A stretch of DNA of 64,000 nt from GAS188 sp963713805 (GTDB taxonomy: Bacteria > Pseudomonadota > Alphaproteobacteria > Rhizobiales > Beijerinckiaceae). The first letter of the stretch is position 1. Each line of letters begins with the position of its first letter. The notes below the pieces were generated by a model that saw only the letters and a program-made list of their open reading frames with translations, was not told the DNA's origin and did no database searches. Below, piece by piece: positions 26,021-36,494 of the stretch. A program made the translations under genes and the position numbers. The stretch spans positions 62,001 through 126,000 of the forward strand of contig CAVQNF010000003.1 of NCBI GenBank assembly GCA_963713805.1. Reading direction: 5' to 3'.

Positions 26021-26511
26021 ACCTGCCGCATCTGCGACTGATCGGTCTCGATCCCGGATTGCGCCGAACCGGCTGGGGCGTAATCGCGGTCGACGGGTCG
26101 CGCCTTTCTTTCATCGCCTGCGGGGTCGTCAAAAGCGACGAGAAGCGCTCGCTCGCCGAACGACTTCTGCAATTGCACGAAGGCTTGAGCGCGATCATCG
26201 CCGAGCACGCCCCGCGCGAAGCCGCCGTCGAGGAAACCTTCGTCAGCAAGGACGCCCGCGCCACGCTCAAGCTCGGCCACGCGCGCGGCGTCGCGCTCCT
26301 CGCCCCTGCCCTGCTAGGGCTTCCGGTCGCCGAATATGCGGCGAACCTGATCAAGAAGACGGTGGTCGGCGTGGGACATGCCGAGAAGCATCAAGTCGAG
26401 GCGATGATTCGCCTCCTGCTCCCGAAGGCCGATCCGCGCGCGGCGGACGCCGCCGATGCGCTCGCGGTCGCCATCACGCATGCCCATCACCGGGGACGCG
26501 CCGGCCGCTGA
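26017..26511 (+). CDS. ruvC: Crossover junction endodeoxyribonuclease RuvC
   Basis: RuvC resolves Holliday junctions with RuvAB. The 164-residue protein has the RNase H-like fold with the acidic triad visible in LIGLDPGLRRTGWGV, AAVEETFVSKDARATLK and DAADALAVAITHAHH, plus the HQVEAMIRLLL helix. The ATG overlaps the yebC stop (ATGA). ruvA is not next: about 2 kb of other DNA follows, and ruvB does not appear in the window. Confidence 0.96.
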   Translation: MNLPHLRLIGLDPGLRRTGWGVIAVDGSRLSFIACGVVKSDEKRSLAERLLQLHEGLSAIIAEHAPREAAVEETFVSKDARATLKLGHARGVALLAPALLGLPVAEYAANLIKKTVVGVGHAEKHQVEAMIRLLLPKADPRAADAADALAVAITHAHHRGRAGR

Positions 26512-26737
26512 GGCGGGGTGGCGTCCCTATGTGGGTTGGAGGTCGGGACACGGCCGCGCGGCGCGCGGCGCGCGGCGCAAAGGTGACGCCCGAGCGACAC
26601 GCAGAGATCGCCAAAACTGCTGCGAAAAAAGGCGTAAAAACAAATAATTAGCTGAATCAGGAATAATTTTTGGAATATTTTTATTGAGATTCGTCCGAAA
26701 TCGCAGGTACAATGCGTTCATTCGGGAGTAGGATCGG
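26512..26737. promoter_or_regulatory. Left flank and promoter of the cassette after ruvC
   Basis: These 226 bp include a GC-only run of GCGCGGC-like repeats (about 26560-26579) and then an abruptly AT-rich block (about 26620-26700). A sigma70-like promoter is visible: TTGAGA (26684-26689), an 18 bp spacer and TACAAT (26708-26713), about 25 bp before the next start codon. The composition change marks the left edge of the inserted cassette. Confidence 0.5.
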
Positions 26738-27287
26738 ATGCCGCACCGCTCGCTCATGGACACGATGGATGCGCTTGGCGAGTTCTTGGATGAATTCGAC
26801 CAAATCGCGAGAGCCGCCCACACTCGGTATCGATCCTACGACAACGCCGTGCTTCTCGAGCTCGACGCTCGCGCTCAAGCTGCATGCACTTATGCCCATA
26901 TGAACGCGGAAGCTCACCGGCGGTTTTTGGGGAGGGCGGGCGTGCGGGATTTCGAGAATTCGCGGATTGAAGCTATGGCTATTCGAGGACGCCGACGCCA
27001 TCGTTCGCTTCAAGAAAATGGACGAGGATGGCCTCGCCCGGAACTACCCGACTGAGCAGGCCAAGGACTTTGATCGCGGACACGATCTGCCCGGCCTGCC
27101 GATGCCACCGGTACGGCTCACGGCGGGTTATCTTTTGGATGCAACGAGTACTCAAGTTGAGCGCACTCAAGTCGCCCGACCTATCGGGCGGAAACGAACG
27201 AAATGGTGCGCTGCTATCGTGCCCACGGAGATGAGGAAGCCCGGCGAAAGAATCTGGATCGACGTCACGCGGCAAGTCCACCTTTGA
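26738..27287 (+). pseudogene. Unknown protein, upstream partner of the ImmA/IrrE regulator, split by a frameshift
   Basis: I do not recognise its function. Two frames join to about 183 residues: 26738 to about 26959 (MPHRSLMDTMDALGEFLDEF, then LDARAQAACTYAHMNAEAHRR), and from about 26961 in the +1 frame (GLKLWLFEDADAIVRFKKMD, LPGLPMPPVRLTAGYLLD, KWCAAIVP). The second frame has no good start of its own (only TTG at 26967) and reads as a conserved continuation, so one extra base near 26960 has probably broken it. GGGAGTAGGA precedes the ATG. It ends 9 nt before the HTH-metallopeptidase gene, so they form one transcript. Whether the extra base is real is unknown. Confidence 0.6.
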
Positions 27288-27296
27288 GACTTGGCT

Positions 27297-28406
27297 ATGT
27301 CTGCAACGAGTGCCTTCAATCATCATATGGTGACGCTTGCGCGCGACGCGCGCGGGCTGACTCAGGCTGAGCTGTCAGCTCGGTTGAACCTCGGGCAGGG
27401 AACGCTATCCAAATTCGAAACTGGGTTCGCCAATCCGACCGAAGAGTTCGTGGCCGACCTTGCCGAAGTACTCGGTTTTCCAACCTCATTCTTCTATGAG
27501 CCAGGGCGCCCCTATGGGCTACCGCCATTTCATTACCGACGCCGCAAGAAGCTTTCAGCCAAGTCGCTGGCGCGCATCGTGGCTGAGATGAATATCCGCC
27601 GCATGCATCTGGCCAAGCTGCTTGTCTCTTTCGGATCGCGGACGAATGCCTTCATCCCCGAACTCGATCGCGACGAGTACCATGGCAAGGGCCGGGGAGT
27701 GCTCACGGTTGATGACGTCGCACGCTTGGTGCGTGAGGCGTGGATGGTGCCGAGCGGACCCATCGAAAACATGGTGGACCTGCTTGAGAGCAATGGCGGC
27801 GTGGTGATCCCATGCGATTTCGGAACGGATTTGCTAGATGCTATGAGCCAACGCATCGAAGGCATGCCGGTAATGTTCTTCGTAAATGTCGATGCTCCAG
27901 CTGATCGGGTGCGGCACACACTCGCTCACGAACTCGGGCACATGGTGCTCCATACAGTCACGCTCAAGAGCGATGAGGAGATGGAGGACGAGGCCGATGT
28001 TTTCGCCGGCGCCTTTCTTCTTCCTGCCAATGAAATCAAACCTCAATTACGGCGGTTCGATCTTCGACAGCTTGCGAACCTCAAGGGCTACTGGAAAGTA
28101 TCAATGGCTGCAATCGCTGTACGAGCTAATCGACTCAAAGCAATTACGCCTTACCAAAGCAAGATGTTTTGGATAGAAATGAGCCGGCTCGGATATCGAA
28201 AGAGAGAACCAAATGAACCTCCCAAAGAATATCCGAAGTTGCTTCGTCAGATGGTGGCTTTTCACATAAAGAAACTTGGATACAGCATTAGCGAAATGGC
28301 TCGGTTACTTCAACTTGGAGTTGACGAGTTCCAGCACATGTATCGGACCGAAATGTTGGAAGGCCCAGAGGTTCACGGGAGGCCGCAGCTTCGCATAGTG
28401 AAATAA
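27297..28406 (+). CDS. XRE-family HTH protein with ImmA/IrrE metallopeptidase domain
   Basis: Such proteins bind DNA by the N-terminal HTH and cleave a partner repressor or toxin-linked protein by the C-terminal zinc protease (Peptidase_M78/DUF955). In 369 residues the HTH spans about 10-65 (RGLTQAELSARLNLGQGTLSK) and the protease region contains HTLAHELGHMVLH with the HExxH zinc motif, followed by EMEDEADVFAGAFLLPA. I place the start at the ATG at 27297; an upstream in-frame TTG at 27291 is less likely. It is separated by 9 nt from the frameshifted gene. Family members occur in mobile elements and toxin-antitoxin or phage-response modules. Confidence 0.85.
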   Translation: MSATSAFNHHMVTLARDARGLTQAELSARLNLGQGTLSKFETGFANPTEEFVADLAEVLGFPTSFFYEPGRPYGLPPFHYRRRKKLSAKSLARIVAEMNIRRMHLAKLLVSFGSRTNAFIPELDRDEYHGKGRGVLTVDDVARLVREAWMVPSGPIENMVDLLESNGGVVIPCDFGTDLLDAMSQRIEGMPVMFFVNVDAPADRVRHTLAHELGHMVLHTVTLKSDEEMEDEADVFAGAFLLPANEIKPQLRRFDLRQLANLKGYWKVSMAAIAVRANRLKAITPYQSKMFWIEMSRLGYRKREPNEPPKEYPKLLRQMVAFHIKKLGYSISEMARLLQLGVDEFQHMYRTEMLEGPEVHGRPQLRIVK

Positions 28407-28592
28407 TTTGCGAGATCGTTGCCGTGAGTGATCGTGCGGACAAAATGGCCATCGCTCAGAGGCGCGAGGCTAATTTGGCTGCGCCACATTCAAACTGAGA
28501 CACTCCCGGCAAACCCGTCAGCTCGCCTCCCGGCCGCGAAATCCGCTATGGATAGTCGGGCTCGGACTCGACCGCGCCGCAGGGACAAGCGC

Positions 28593-29213
28593 ATGATCGG
28601 CAAGCTCAGAGGTCTCGTCGACAGCTATGGCGAGGACTTCGTCATCCTCAACGTCGGAGGCGTCGGCTATCTCGTGCAATGCTCCGCACGCACCTTGCAG
28701 GCGCTGCCGCGGCTCAACGAGGTGGCGACGCTCGCGATCGAGACGCAGGTGCGCGAGGACGCGATCCGCCTCTTCGGCTTTCGCGATGAAGGCGAGCGGG
28801 AATGGTTCCGGTTGTTGCAGACAGTTCAAGGTGTGGGCGCGAAGGTCGCGCTGGCAATTCTCTCGACGCTCGATCCCGGCGAGCTCGCGAGCGCCGTGGC
28901 GAGCCGAGACAAGGCGCAGCTCCAGCGGGCACAAGGCGTCGGCGGCAGGCTCGCCGAGCGCCTCGTCACCGAGCTCAAGGACAAGGTTCCCGCGTTCGCA
29001 GGCCTCGACCCGCTGGTTGCGCGGCTCGCGGGCGCGGTCGAGGCCAGGGCAGGCTTGCCGCAGCCGGTCGCCGACGCCATCTCGGCGCTCACCAATCTCG
29101 GCTACGGGCAGCCGCAAGCGAGCGCCGCGATCGCCGCGGCGCTCAAGACGGCGGGGGAGAACCCGGCCGCATCCCAGCTCATCAAGCTCGGACTCAAGGA
29201 GCTGGCACGATGA
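28593..29213 (+). CDS. ruvA: Holliday junction branch migration protein RuvA
   Basis: RuvA forms a tetramer on Holliday junctions and targets the RuvB motor. The 206-residue protein has the OB-fold (MIGKLRGLVDSYGEDFVILNVG), two helix-hairpin-helix motifs (VQGVGAKVALAIL and AQGVGGRLAERLV), and the C-terminal domain III that contacts RuvB. AGGGAC precedes the ATG; the longer frame from 28428 lacks homology. Its stop overlaps bluB by the ATGA sequence. It is separated from ruvC by the cassette, and ruvB is absent. Confidence 0.95.
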   Translation: MIGKLRGLVDSYGEDFVILNVGGVGYLVQCSARTLQALPRLNEVATLAIETQVREDAIRLFGFRDEGEREWFRLLQTVQGVGAKVALAILSTLDPGELASAVASRDKAQLQRAQGVGGRLAERLVTELKDKVPAFAGLDPLVARLAGAVEARAGLPQPVADAISALTNLGYGQPQASAAIAAALKTAGENPAASQLIKLGLKELAR

Positions 29214-29875
29214 CCGCCCAGCTTTTGCGAGCCGGGAACGGCGCCCCCGAATTCGACGACGGCTTTCGCGCCGCGCTCCGCGACCTCTTCACATGGCGCC
29301 GCGACGTGAGGCGGTTTCGCCGAACCCCGCTCCCGGCCGGCGCCCTTCACCGCCTCCTCGAGATCGCCTGCCTCGCGCCCTCCGTCGGCTTGAGCGAGCC
29401 CTGGCGTTTCGTCATCGTCGAGGAGGAAACGCGCAGGGCCGCGATCCGCGCCAGTTTCGAGGCTTGCAATGGGGAGGCCCTTCGGGCGCAAGACGCGGGA
29501 AGGTCCGCACTTTACGCGCGCCTCAAGCTCGCCGGGCTCGAAGACGCTCCGTCCCAGGTCGCGGTGTTCACCGACCAGGCGACCTCGCAGGGTCATGGTC
29601 TCGGACGGCTCACCATGCCGGAGACGATCGAATATTCGGGTGTCATCGCGATCCACACCTTGTGGCTCGCCGCCCGGGCCGAAGGCATCGGCGTGGGATG
29701 GGTCTCGATCCTCGACCCTTCCCGCGTCGCGGCGATCCTCGAGACGCCGCCTCATTGGAAGCTGATCGGGTATCTGTGCCTCGGCTATCCGCAGGAGGAA
29801 TGCGACAGGCCGGCGCTCGAACGCCAAGGCTGGGAGCAGCGTCGCCCGCCCTCCTCGGTCATCCTCGAGAGATGA
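29210..29875 (+). CDS. bluB: 5,6-dimethylbenzimidazole synthase
   Basis: BluB breaks down reduced FMN to make dimethylbenzimidazole, the lower ligand of vitamin B12. The 221-residue protein has a nitroreductase-like fold with the FMN contacts RDVRRFRRTPLP, ACLAPSVGLSEPWRFV, SQGHGLGRLTMPET and WVSILDPSRVAAIL. The ATG overlaps the ruvA stop (ATGA), so translation is coupled to ruvA, an unusual partner. It converges with ftsH, with only 2 bp between the stop codons. Other B12 genes are not in view. Confidence 0.9.
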   Translation: MTAQLLRAGNGAPEFDDGFRAALRDLFTWRRDVRRFRRTPLPAGALHRLLEIACLAPSVGLSEPWRFVIVEEETRRAAIRASFEACNGEALRAQDAGRSALYARLKLAGLEDAPSQVAVFTDQATSQGHGLGRLTMPETIEYSGVIAIHTLWLAARAEGIGVGWVSILDPSRVAAILETPPHWKLIGYLCLGYPQEECDRPALERQGWEQRRPPSSVILER

Positions 29876-29877
29876 GG

Positions 29878-31800
<1,923 letters not shown>

Positions 31801-31972
31801 CGCTTCACATATGTTCTAGCGCGATGCTCCAGCCGCGTTCACGAGGGCCGACCACAACCGAAGCAATTTCAATGTAGGGGCGCGACACTCCCTTTCCAAG
31901 CCGATTCTAATTTTACAGGCCGATGCTCAAGCCGAGTTCGTCGCGAGGAAGACCATATCGTCAAATCGTTCC

Positions 31973-33136
31973 TCAAACCAGCGGCGATAACGCAATAGAG
32001 TTACCCTCATTCGCGTGGGGAGGTCCGCTGCCATGCCTGCGACCGCGGCGACGAGCACCCTCGCGGCGAAGCGTCAGTCGCTCCGCGCCGTCATAGGCAA
32101 GGATGGCGCCGCCGAGCGTGCGTTTGAGCCCTTTGCGCGCCTCGAAAGCTTCATTTAGCGCGCAGAGGACGTTTTCGACACGCTCGAGGCGAACCGGCGC
32201 GCGATGCTCGAGAGCCGGCATCGTCTCGAGCGCGCGTAGCAACATGCGCAACGCCACCTCGCGCGGCTCGCGGCGCACCAGCCGAACCATGTCGAGGACG
32301 AGGATATCCGTGCCTTCTCGGGCGCAGGCGGCCGCAAAAGCCTCTTCGGCCTTCATCCGAAGAGCCGCGTCGACAGAGTTGGCGCGCTCGGCGAGCCTGG
32401 CGATGCGTTCCGCGGTCAGGCCCTCTCTTTCGAGAACAGGCAGAAGCTTGCGCCAGCGCGCCCGCGCAAAGCGCGGATCCCGATTGGAAGGGTCCTCGAG
32501 GAACGGCCAGCCATTGACCCGGCAAGTGGCAACGAGGCGCGCCTTGGGGATGCCGAGCAACGGCCGCGCATGGGCGAGGCCTTCCCGCTCGGAAAAGAAG
32601 CGCATGCCGGCGAGACCGGCGAGACCGGAACCATGCGCCATGCGCATCAGCACCGTCTCGGCCTGATCATCGAGCGTGTGGGCTGTGACGAGGAGGACCG
32701 CCGCGATCTCGCGCATTCTGCGGTGCAGCAATGCGTAGCGCGCGGCGCGGGCGCGCTCCTGGATACGGGTCGAGGGCTTGCGTCCTTCCCAGGTCAGGAT
32801 CGCGTGCGTCAGGCCGCAATCCTGCGCCCAGCGGCCCACTTGCTCGGCTTCGCTGCGCGCATTCTCCCGCAGGCCATGATCCACCGTCGCCACCTGCGGG
32901 CCTGCGGCGCGCTCGGCTGTGGCGACGAGGGCGCAAAGACGCATGAGGGCGACGGAATCGGGTCCGCCGGAGACGGCGATCAGGATTCGCTGCCCCGAAG
33001 CGAGCATGGGCGAAAGAAGCTGCCGCGCCTCCTCGAGACCGATCGGACCCTTGGCCGCCGTGCCCGCCCTTCGCCCGCCGCTCGTTTCGCCGGCCGGAGC
33101 CTTCCTTCGCGTCGACCCCTTGCTCAGCTCGGACAT
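31973..33136 (-). CDS. tilS: tRNA(Ile)-lysidine synthetase
   Basis: TilS converts C34 of tRNA-Ile(CAU) to lysidine so that it reads AUA. The 387-residue protein has the PP-loop SGGPDS (56-61) in ILIAVSGGPDSVALM, then HGLRENARSEAE and TAHTLDDQAETVLMR, typical of TilS N-type ATPase domains. I chose the ATG at 33136, which overlaps the cpoB stop by 13 nt; the open frame upstream to 33382 runs within cpoB and has no homology. It lies between cpoB and ftsH. Confidence 0.93.
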   Translation of the reverse strand: MSELSKGSTRRKAPAGETSGGRRAGTAAKGPIGLEEARQLLSPMLASGQRILIAVSGGPDSVALMRLCALVATAERAAGPQVATVDHGLRENARSEAEQVGRWAQDCGLTHAILTWEGRKPSTRIQERARAARYALLHRRMREIAAVLLVTAHTLDDQAETVLMRMAHGSGLAGLAGMRFFSEREGLAHARPLLGIPKARLVATCRVNGWPFLEDPSNRDPRFARARWRKLLPVLEREGLTAERIARLAERANSVDAALRMKAEEAFAAACAREGTDILVLDMVRLVRREPREVALRMLLRALETMPALEHRAPVRLERVENVLCALNEAFEARKGLKRTLGGAILAYDGAERLTLRREGARRRGRRHGSGPPHANEGNSIALSPLV

Positions 33137-34140
33137 TTCGCGCGCTGCTGCTCGCGCTGCACATCCTTCAAAAGGGCTGGACGGGCGCTCGGATATTTTC
33201 GTCCCACCTCTGCGAAAGTGGCGCAAGCCTGGTCGTTGGCGCCGAGCCCGCGCAAGGAGACACCCAGCTTGAACATGCTGTCGGGGCCTTTGGGGGAGCC
33301 GCCGTAATTCGTGGTGATCTTCAGGAATTGCTCGGCGGCGTCCCGATAGCGTGACCGCTGCAGATAGCTCTCGCCGAGCCAATAGGTCGCGTCAGGAGCG
33401 AGCTTCGAGCGCGGATGGGATTGCAGGAAGCTGCGAAAGCCCATTTCGGCCTGTTCGAACTGATGCTGCTGAATATAGGTGTAGGCATTGTCGAAATCGG
33501 AACGGACCGAATCCGTGCCGGTCGCCGCGATCGAGGTCTCGGGCTGGCGCGGTTGCGCCATGGGCGCGCCGGGCGGATTTCCGGCGCCGGCGATGTCCAA
33601 AGGCGTCGCCGGGTCGCCCGGAAGCCCATCCGGCTCCTCCATGACGGCGCCGGGAACGGCGGAATGCCGCATTGGCGGCGGGGCGGCGCTCTCCGGTGAA
33701 CCGAGCGGTCGCGGCGCGCCGGGAGCGCCGGGATCGGCCTGCGGATCGAAGACGTCGCCACGCATCGGCGCGCGCCCCGAGGGAACGGCAGGGACCGGAG
33801 CGGGCGACGACATCGGCGGGGGCGCCCCGGTCGCGATCTGACGCGGCGGCGAGTACGGCTGGGGCGTTGCCGGGGGACGTGGCGTCGCGGCCTGACTCGA
33901 ACCCTTGCCGCTGTCCTGGAAACGGAACTCGGTGTCCTCCTGGAAGCGCTTGAGCTGATCGCGTAGCTGCTGGTTCTGGAACTGCAGCTCCTCGATCTTT
34001 CCCGACATTTGCCGCATCTGCGCCTCGAGCTGGGACAGGCGCACGACGACGTCGGCGGCGTCCTGGGCGCTCACCGTGGCGGCGGGAAGCCCGGCCACCA
34101 TCAAGGCAAGAATTGCAACCAACGTCACAGGACGCATCAT
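33124..34140 (-). CDS. cpoB: Tol-Pal system coordinator CpoB/YbgF
   Basis: CpoB is a periplasmic TPR protein that couples Tol-Pal to cell-wall synthesis during division. The 338-residue product has a signal peptide (MMRPVTLVAILALMVAGLPA), an N-terminal coiled coil (VRLSQLEAQMRQMSGKIEELQFQ), a long proline-rich linker (about 85-205), and C-terminal tetratricopeptide repeats (NAYTYIQQHQFEQAEMGF, ATYWLGESYLQ). I begin at the double Met at 34140; upstream Met codons are possible. It follows pal and overlaps tilS by 13 nt. Confidence 0.92.
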   Translation of the reverse strand: MMRPVTLVAILALMVAGLPAATVSAQDAADVVVRLSQLEAQMRQMSGKIEELQFQNQQLRDQLKRFQEDTEFRFQDSGKGSSQAATPRPPATPQPYSPPRQIATGAPPPMSSPAPVPAVPSGRAPMRGDVFDPQADPGAPGAPRPLGSPESAAPPPMRHSAVPGAVMEEPDGLPGDPATPLDIAGAGNPPGAPMAQPRQPETSIAATGTDSVRSDFDNAYTYIQQHQFEQAEMGFRSFLQSHPRSKLAPDATYWLGESYLQRSRYRDAAEQFLKITTNYGGSPKGPDSMFKLGVSLRGLGANDQACATFAEVGRKYPSARPALLKDVQREQQRAKCPS

Positions 34141-34318
34141 GGCGAAGAAGCCCCTTGGCCGACCGTCACGCAGCGCTCGCGCCGGCAGGATCGACATCTC
34201 ATGCAACGCTGCCTTGGGCCACAATACCCTTCAGCGCGGCAGGAATCGGGCGGCCGGACGACGGAAAACCGGCGCTCGCGACCACGAGCACCGGATGCGC
34301 CGCCTTTTACCAAGCTCG

Positions 34319-34810
34319 TCAGGAAGCAGGAGCACCCGAGAGCACCGTCACGGCGCGGCGATTCTGCGACCAGCAGGAGATGTCGTCGCAAGTCGCGACC
34401 GGACGTTCCTTCCCGTAGGAGACCGTGCGCATGCGCGAAGCTGAGATCCCTTTCGAGACGAGGTAGTCATGGGTGGCCTGCGCGCGCCGCGCACCCAGGG
34501 CAAAATTATATTCGCGCGTGCCACGCTCGTCCGCATGGCCTTCGATCGTGAAGGAGTAGTTGGCATAGCGGGAGAGCCACGTGGCCTGTTTCGTGAGCGT
34601 CGCCTGGGCGGTGGACGTCAACTCCGACGAATCGGTCTCGAAGAAGACGCGATCTCCGACGTTGGTGGCGAAATCCTGCTGGCTGCCGGGCGTGCCCGCG
34701 CCAGCCCCGAACGCGTCCTCGCCGGTCTTGGCGCAGGCCGACGCGGCGAGCGCCGCCGCGACGGCCAGCGCGAATTTCACGGCGCGAGCCGAGACGGGAA
34801 GATGAAACAT
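34319..34810 (-). CDS. pal: Peptidoglycan-associated lipoprotein Pal
   Basis: Pal anchors the outer membrane to peptidoglycan and is drawn to division sites by TolB. The 163-residue precursor has a lipoprotein signal with lipobox LAASAC and an OmpA-like domain with TIEGHADERGTREYNFALG and ARRAQATHDYLVSKGI. A textbook GGAGGT site lies before the ATG at 34810, which decides the start over the upstream ATG at 34864. It follows tolB after a 313 bp gap. Confidence 0.96.
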   Translation of the reverse strand: MFHLPVSARAVKFALAVAAALAASACAKTGEDAFGAGAGTPGSQQDFATNVGDRVFFETDSSELTSTAQATLTKQATWLSRYANYSFTIEGHADERGTREYNFALGARRAQATHDYLVSKGISASRMRTVSYGKERPVATCDDISCWSQNRRAVTVLSGAPAS

Positions 34811-35123
34811 GCCGGACCTCCGGATCCAATTGAACGCGACTATCGGCCCCAAGCTAACCGGCACCGGTTAAGCCAAGGTTCCGTCAACCTTGACGTGGCC
34901 TTACGCGAATGCCGAAAATGCGGCACGAGCGCTAAACTTGGCGGCAGGGTTAACGGGTGATGAATGGCGAATTTGCGGCGTCCCCTGCAAACGAGCCTGA
35001 ATTCAGCCTCGTCTTCACGCAAACGTGTCCTGAGGCGACGAACCTCCGATTCCAGGGCGCGAAGGATTCGTCGAGCATCTCCCCGGAGGCTTCGCCCACA
35101 AGCCCTCGTCACGAGTTCTTCCC
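34811..35123. promoter_or_regulatory. tolB-pal intergenic region with inverted repeat
   Basis: No gene is supported in 313 bp. CAAGGTT (34874-34880) pairs with AACCTTG (34886-34892) around a 5-nt loop, lying 64-82 bp before the pal start. There is no T-run after it on the minus strand, so it is not a standard terminator. It may be a regulatory or RNA-stability element, or part of a pal promoter, giving Pal expression apart from tolB. Confidence 0.4.
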
Positions 35124-36422
35124 TTAAGCGAGGAGCGGGCTCCAGGCCGGATCGGAGCCAAAGCTCGGGGTGGGCACCGCGACGTCGACCCGTCCGGTCA
35201 CATCGGCCATGAAGATCTTGGCGCCCCCCTGGTCCCGGAAGAACATCAGATAGCGCCCGTTCGGCGCCCAGGTCGGGCCTTCGTTGTGGAAGCCCTCGGT
35301 CAATATGCGTTCGCCTGAGCCGTCCGGCTTCATGACGCCGATACCGAAGGAGTTGGCCGTCTGGCGAGTGAAGGCGATGTAGTCGCCTTTGGGTGACCAG
35401 ACGGGGGTCGAGTATCGCCCTTGGCCGAAGGAGATGCGCTTCGCTCCACCCCCGCCCGCTCCCATCACGTAGAGCTGCTGCGCGCCGCCACGATCGCTCT
35501 CGAAGACGATTTGCGTCCCGTCCGGGGAATAGGAAGGGGAGGTGTCGATCGCCTGGGTGTCGGTGAGCCGGGTCGTGGCGCGCGAGCGAAGATCCATCGT
35601 GTAGATATTGGCGTTGCCGCTCTGCTCGAGGCTCATGACCACGCGCTGCCCATCTGGCGAGAAGCGTGGCGAGAAGGTCATCCCGGGGAAGTTGCCGACG
35701 ATTTCGCGCTGGCCGGTCTCGATGTTGAGGAGGCGCACGCTCGCGTCACCGTTCGGCGCGAAGGCCATATAGGTAACTTCCTGGCTCGTCGGGGAGAAGC
35801 GCGGCGTGACCACGAGCTCATTTCCCTCGGTGAGATAGCGCACATTGGCGCCGTCCTGATCCATGAGGGCGAGGCGCTTGCGACGCGCCTGTTTCGGGCC
35901 CGTCTCGTCGACGTAGACGACACGCGTATCGAAGAAGCCGCCGGCGCCGGTGATCTTCGAGTAGATGGCGTCGGCGACGAGATGGGCGACGCGCCGCCAA
36001 TTATTGGCGTCCGTCGTGTATTGCTGCCCGGTCGCCTGCTCGCCCGACGCAACATCCCACAGGCGAAACTCGGCATGCATTCTCGCCGAATCACGCTGCA
36101 CGCGACCGGTGACCAGGGCCTGCGCGTTGATCGCCCGCCAGGAGTCGAATTGCGGCATCGCATCGGGCGACACGTTCTTGTCGATGAAGGCTTTCTTGTC
36201 GATCGGCGCGAAAACGCCCGAGCGCTGCAGATCATTGGCGATGACGCCGGCGACGCGCGCGCCGAGATCGCCTTCCCCCTGCAGATCGGGAATGGCGATC
36301 GGCATGGGCTGGAAATTGGCGCGATCGAGCGACACGACAAGCTCCGCCCGAGCGGCGACCGCCACGAGCGGGGTCGCGGCAAGGCCGAATGCGAGGGAAC
36401 GCCGGGAGAGGGGTATTTTCAT
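35124..36422 (-). CDS. tolB: Tol-Pal system protein TolB
   Basis: TolB is the periplasmic beta-propeller that links Pal to the TolQRA complex. The 432-residue protein has a signal peptide with a twin-arginine-like start (SRRSLAFGLAATPLVAVAARA), an N-terminal alpha/beta domain (ANDLQRSGVFAPIDKKAF), then six WD40-like blades with repeated SPDG, for example FSPRFSPDGQRVVMS and TSPSYSPDGTQIVFESDR. Whether it really uses the Tat path is not shown by the sequence. It stands 72 bp after tolA. Confidence 0.95.
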   Translation of the reverse strand: MKIPLSRRSLAFGLAATPLVAVAARAELVVSLDRANFQPMPIAIPDLQGEGDLGARVAGVIANDLQRSGVFAPIDKKAFIDKNVSPDAMPQFDSWRAINAQALVTGRVQRDSARMHAEFRLWDVASGEQATGQQYTTDANNWRRVAHLVADAIYSKITGAGGFFDTRVVYVDETGPKQARRKRLALMDQDGANVRYLTEGNELVVTPRFSPTSQEVTYMAFAPNGDASVRLLNIETGQREIVGNFPGMTFSPRFSPDGQRVVMSLEQSGNANIYTMDLRSRATTRLTDTQAIDTSPSYSPDGTQIVFESDRGGAQQLYVMGAGGGGAKRISFGQGRYSTPVWSPKGDYIAFTRQTANSFGIGVMKPDGSGERILTEGFHNEGPTWAPNGRYLMFFRDQGGAKIFMADVTGRVDVAVPTPSFGSDPAWSPLLA

Positions 36423-36494
36423 GATCTGCTGCGGCTCGTGGGATTGCCGATTCGTGTTAGCGCGGAGATGCGGCCCGACTGTGACGAGTAAATC

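Noticed and set aside
26512..28592. Direct repeats or att sites at the edges of the cassette between ruvC and ruvA
   Set aside because: I compared both flanks and saw only short chance matches; no integrase gene is present either.
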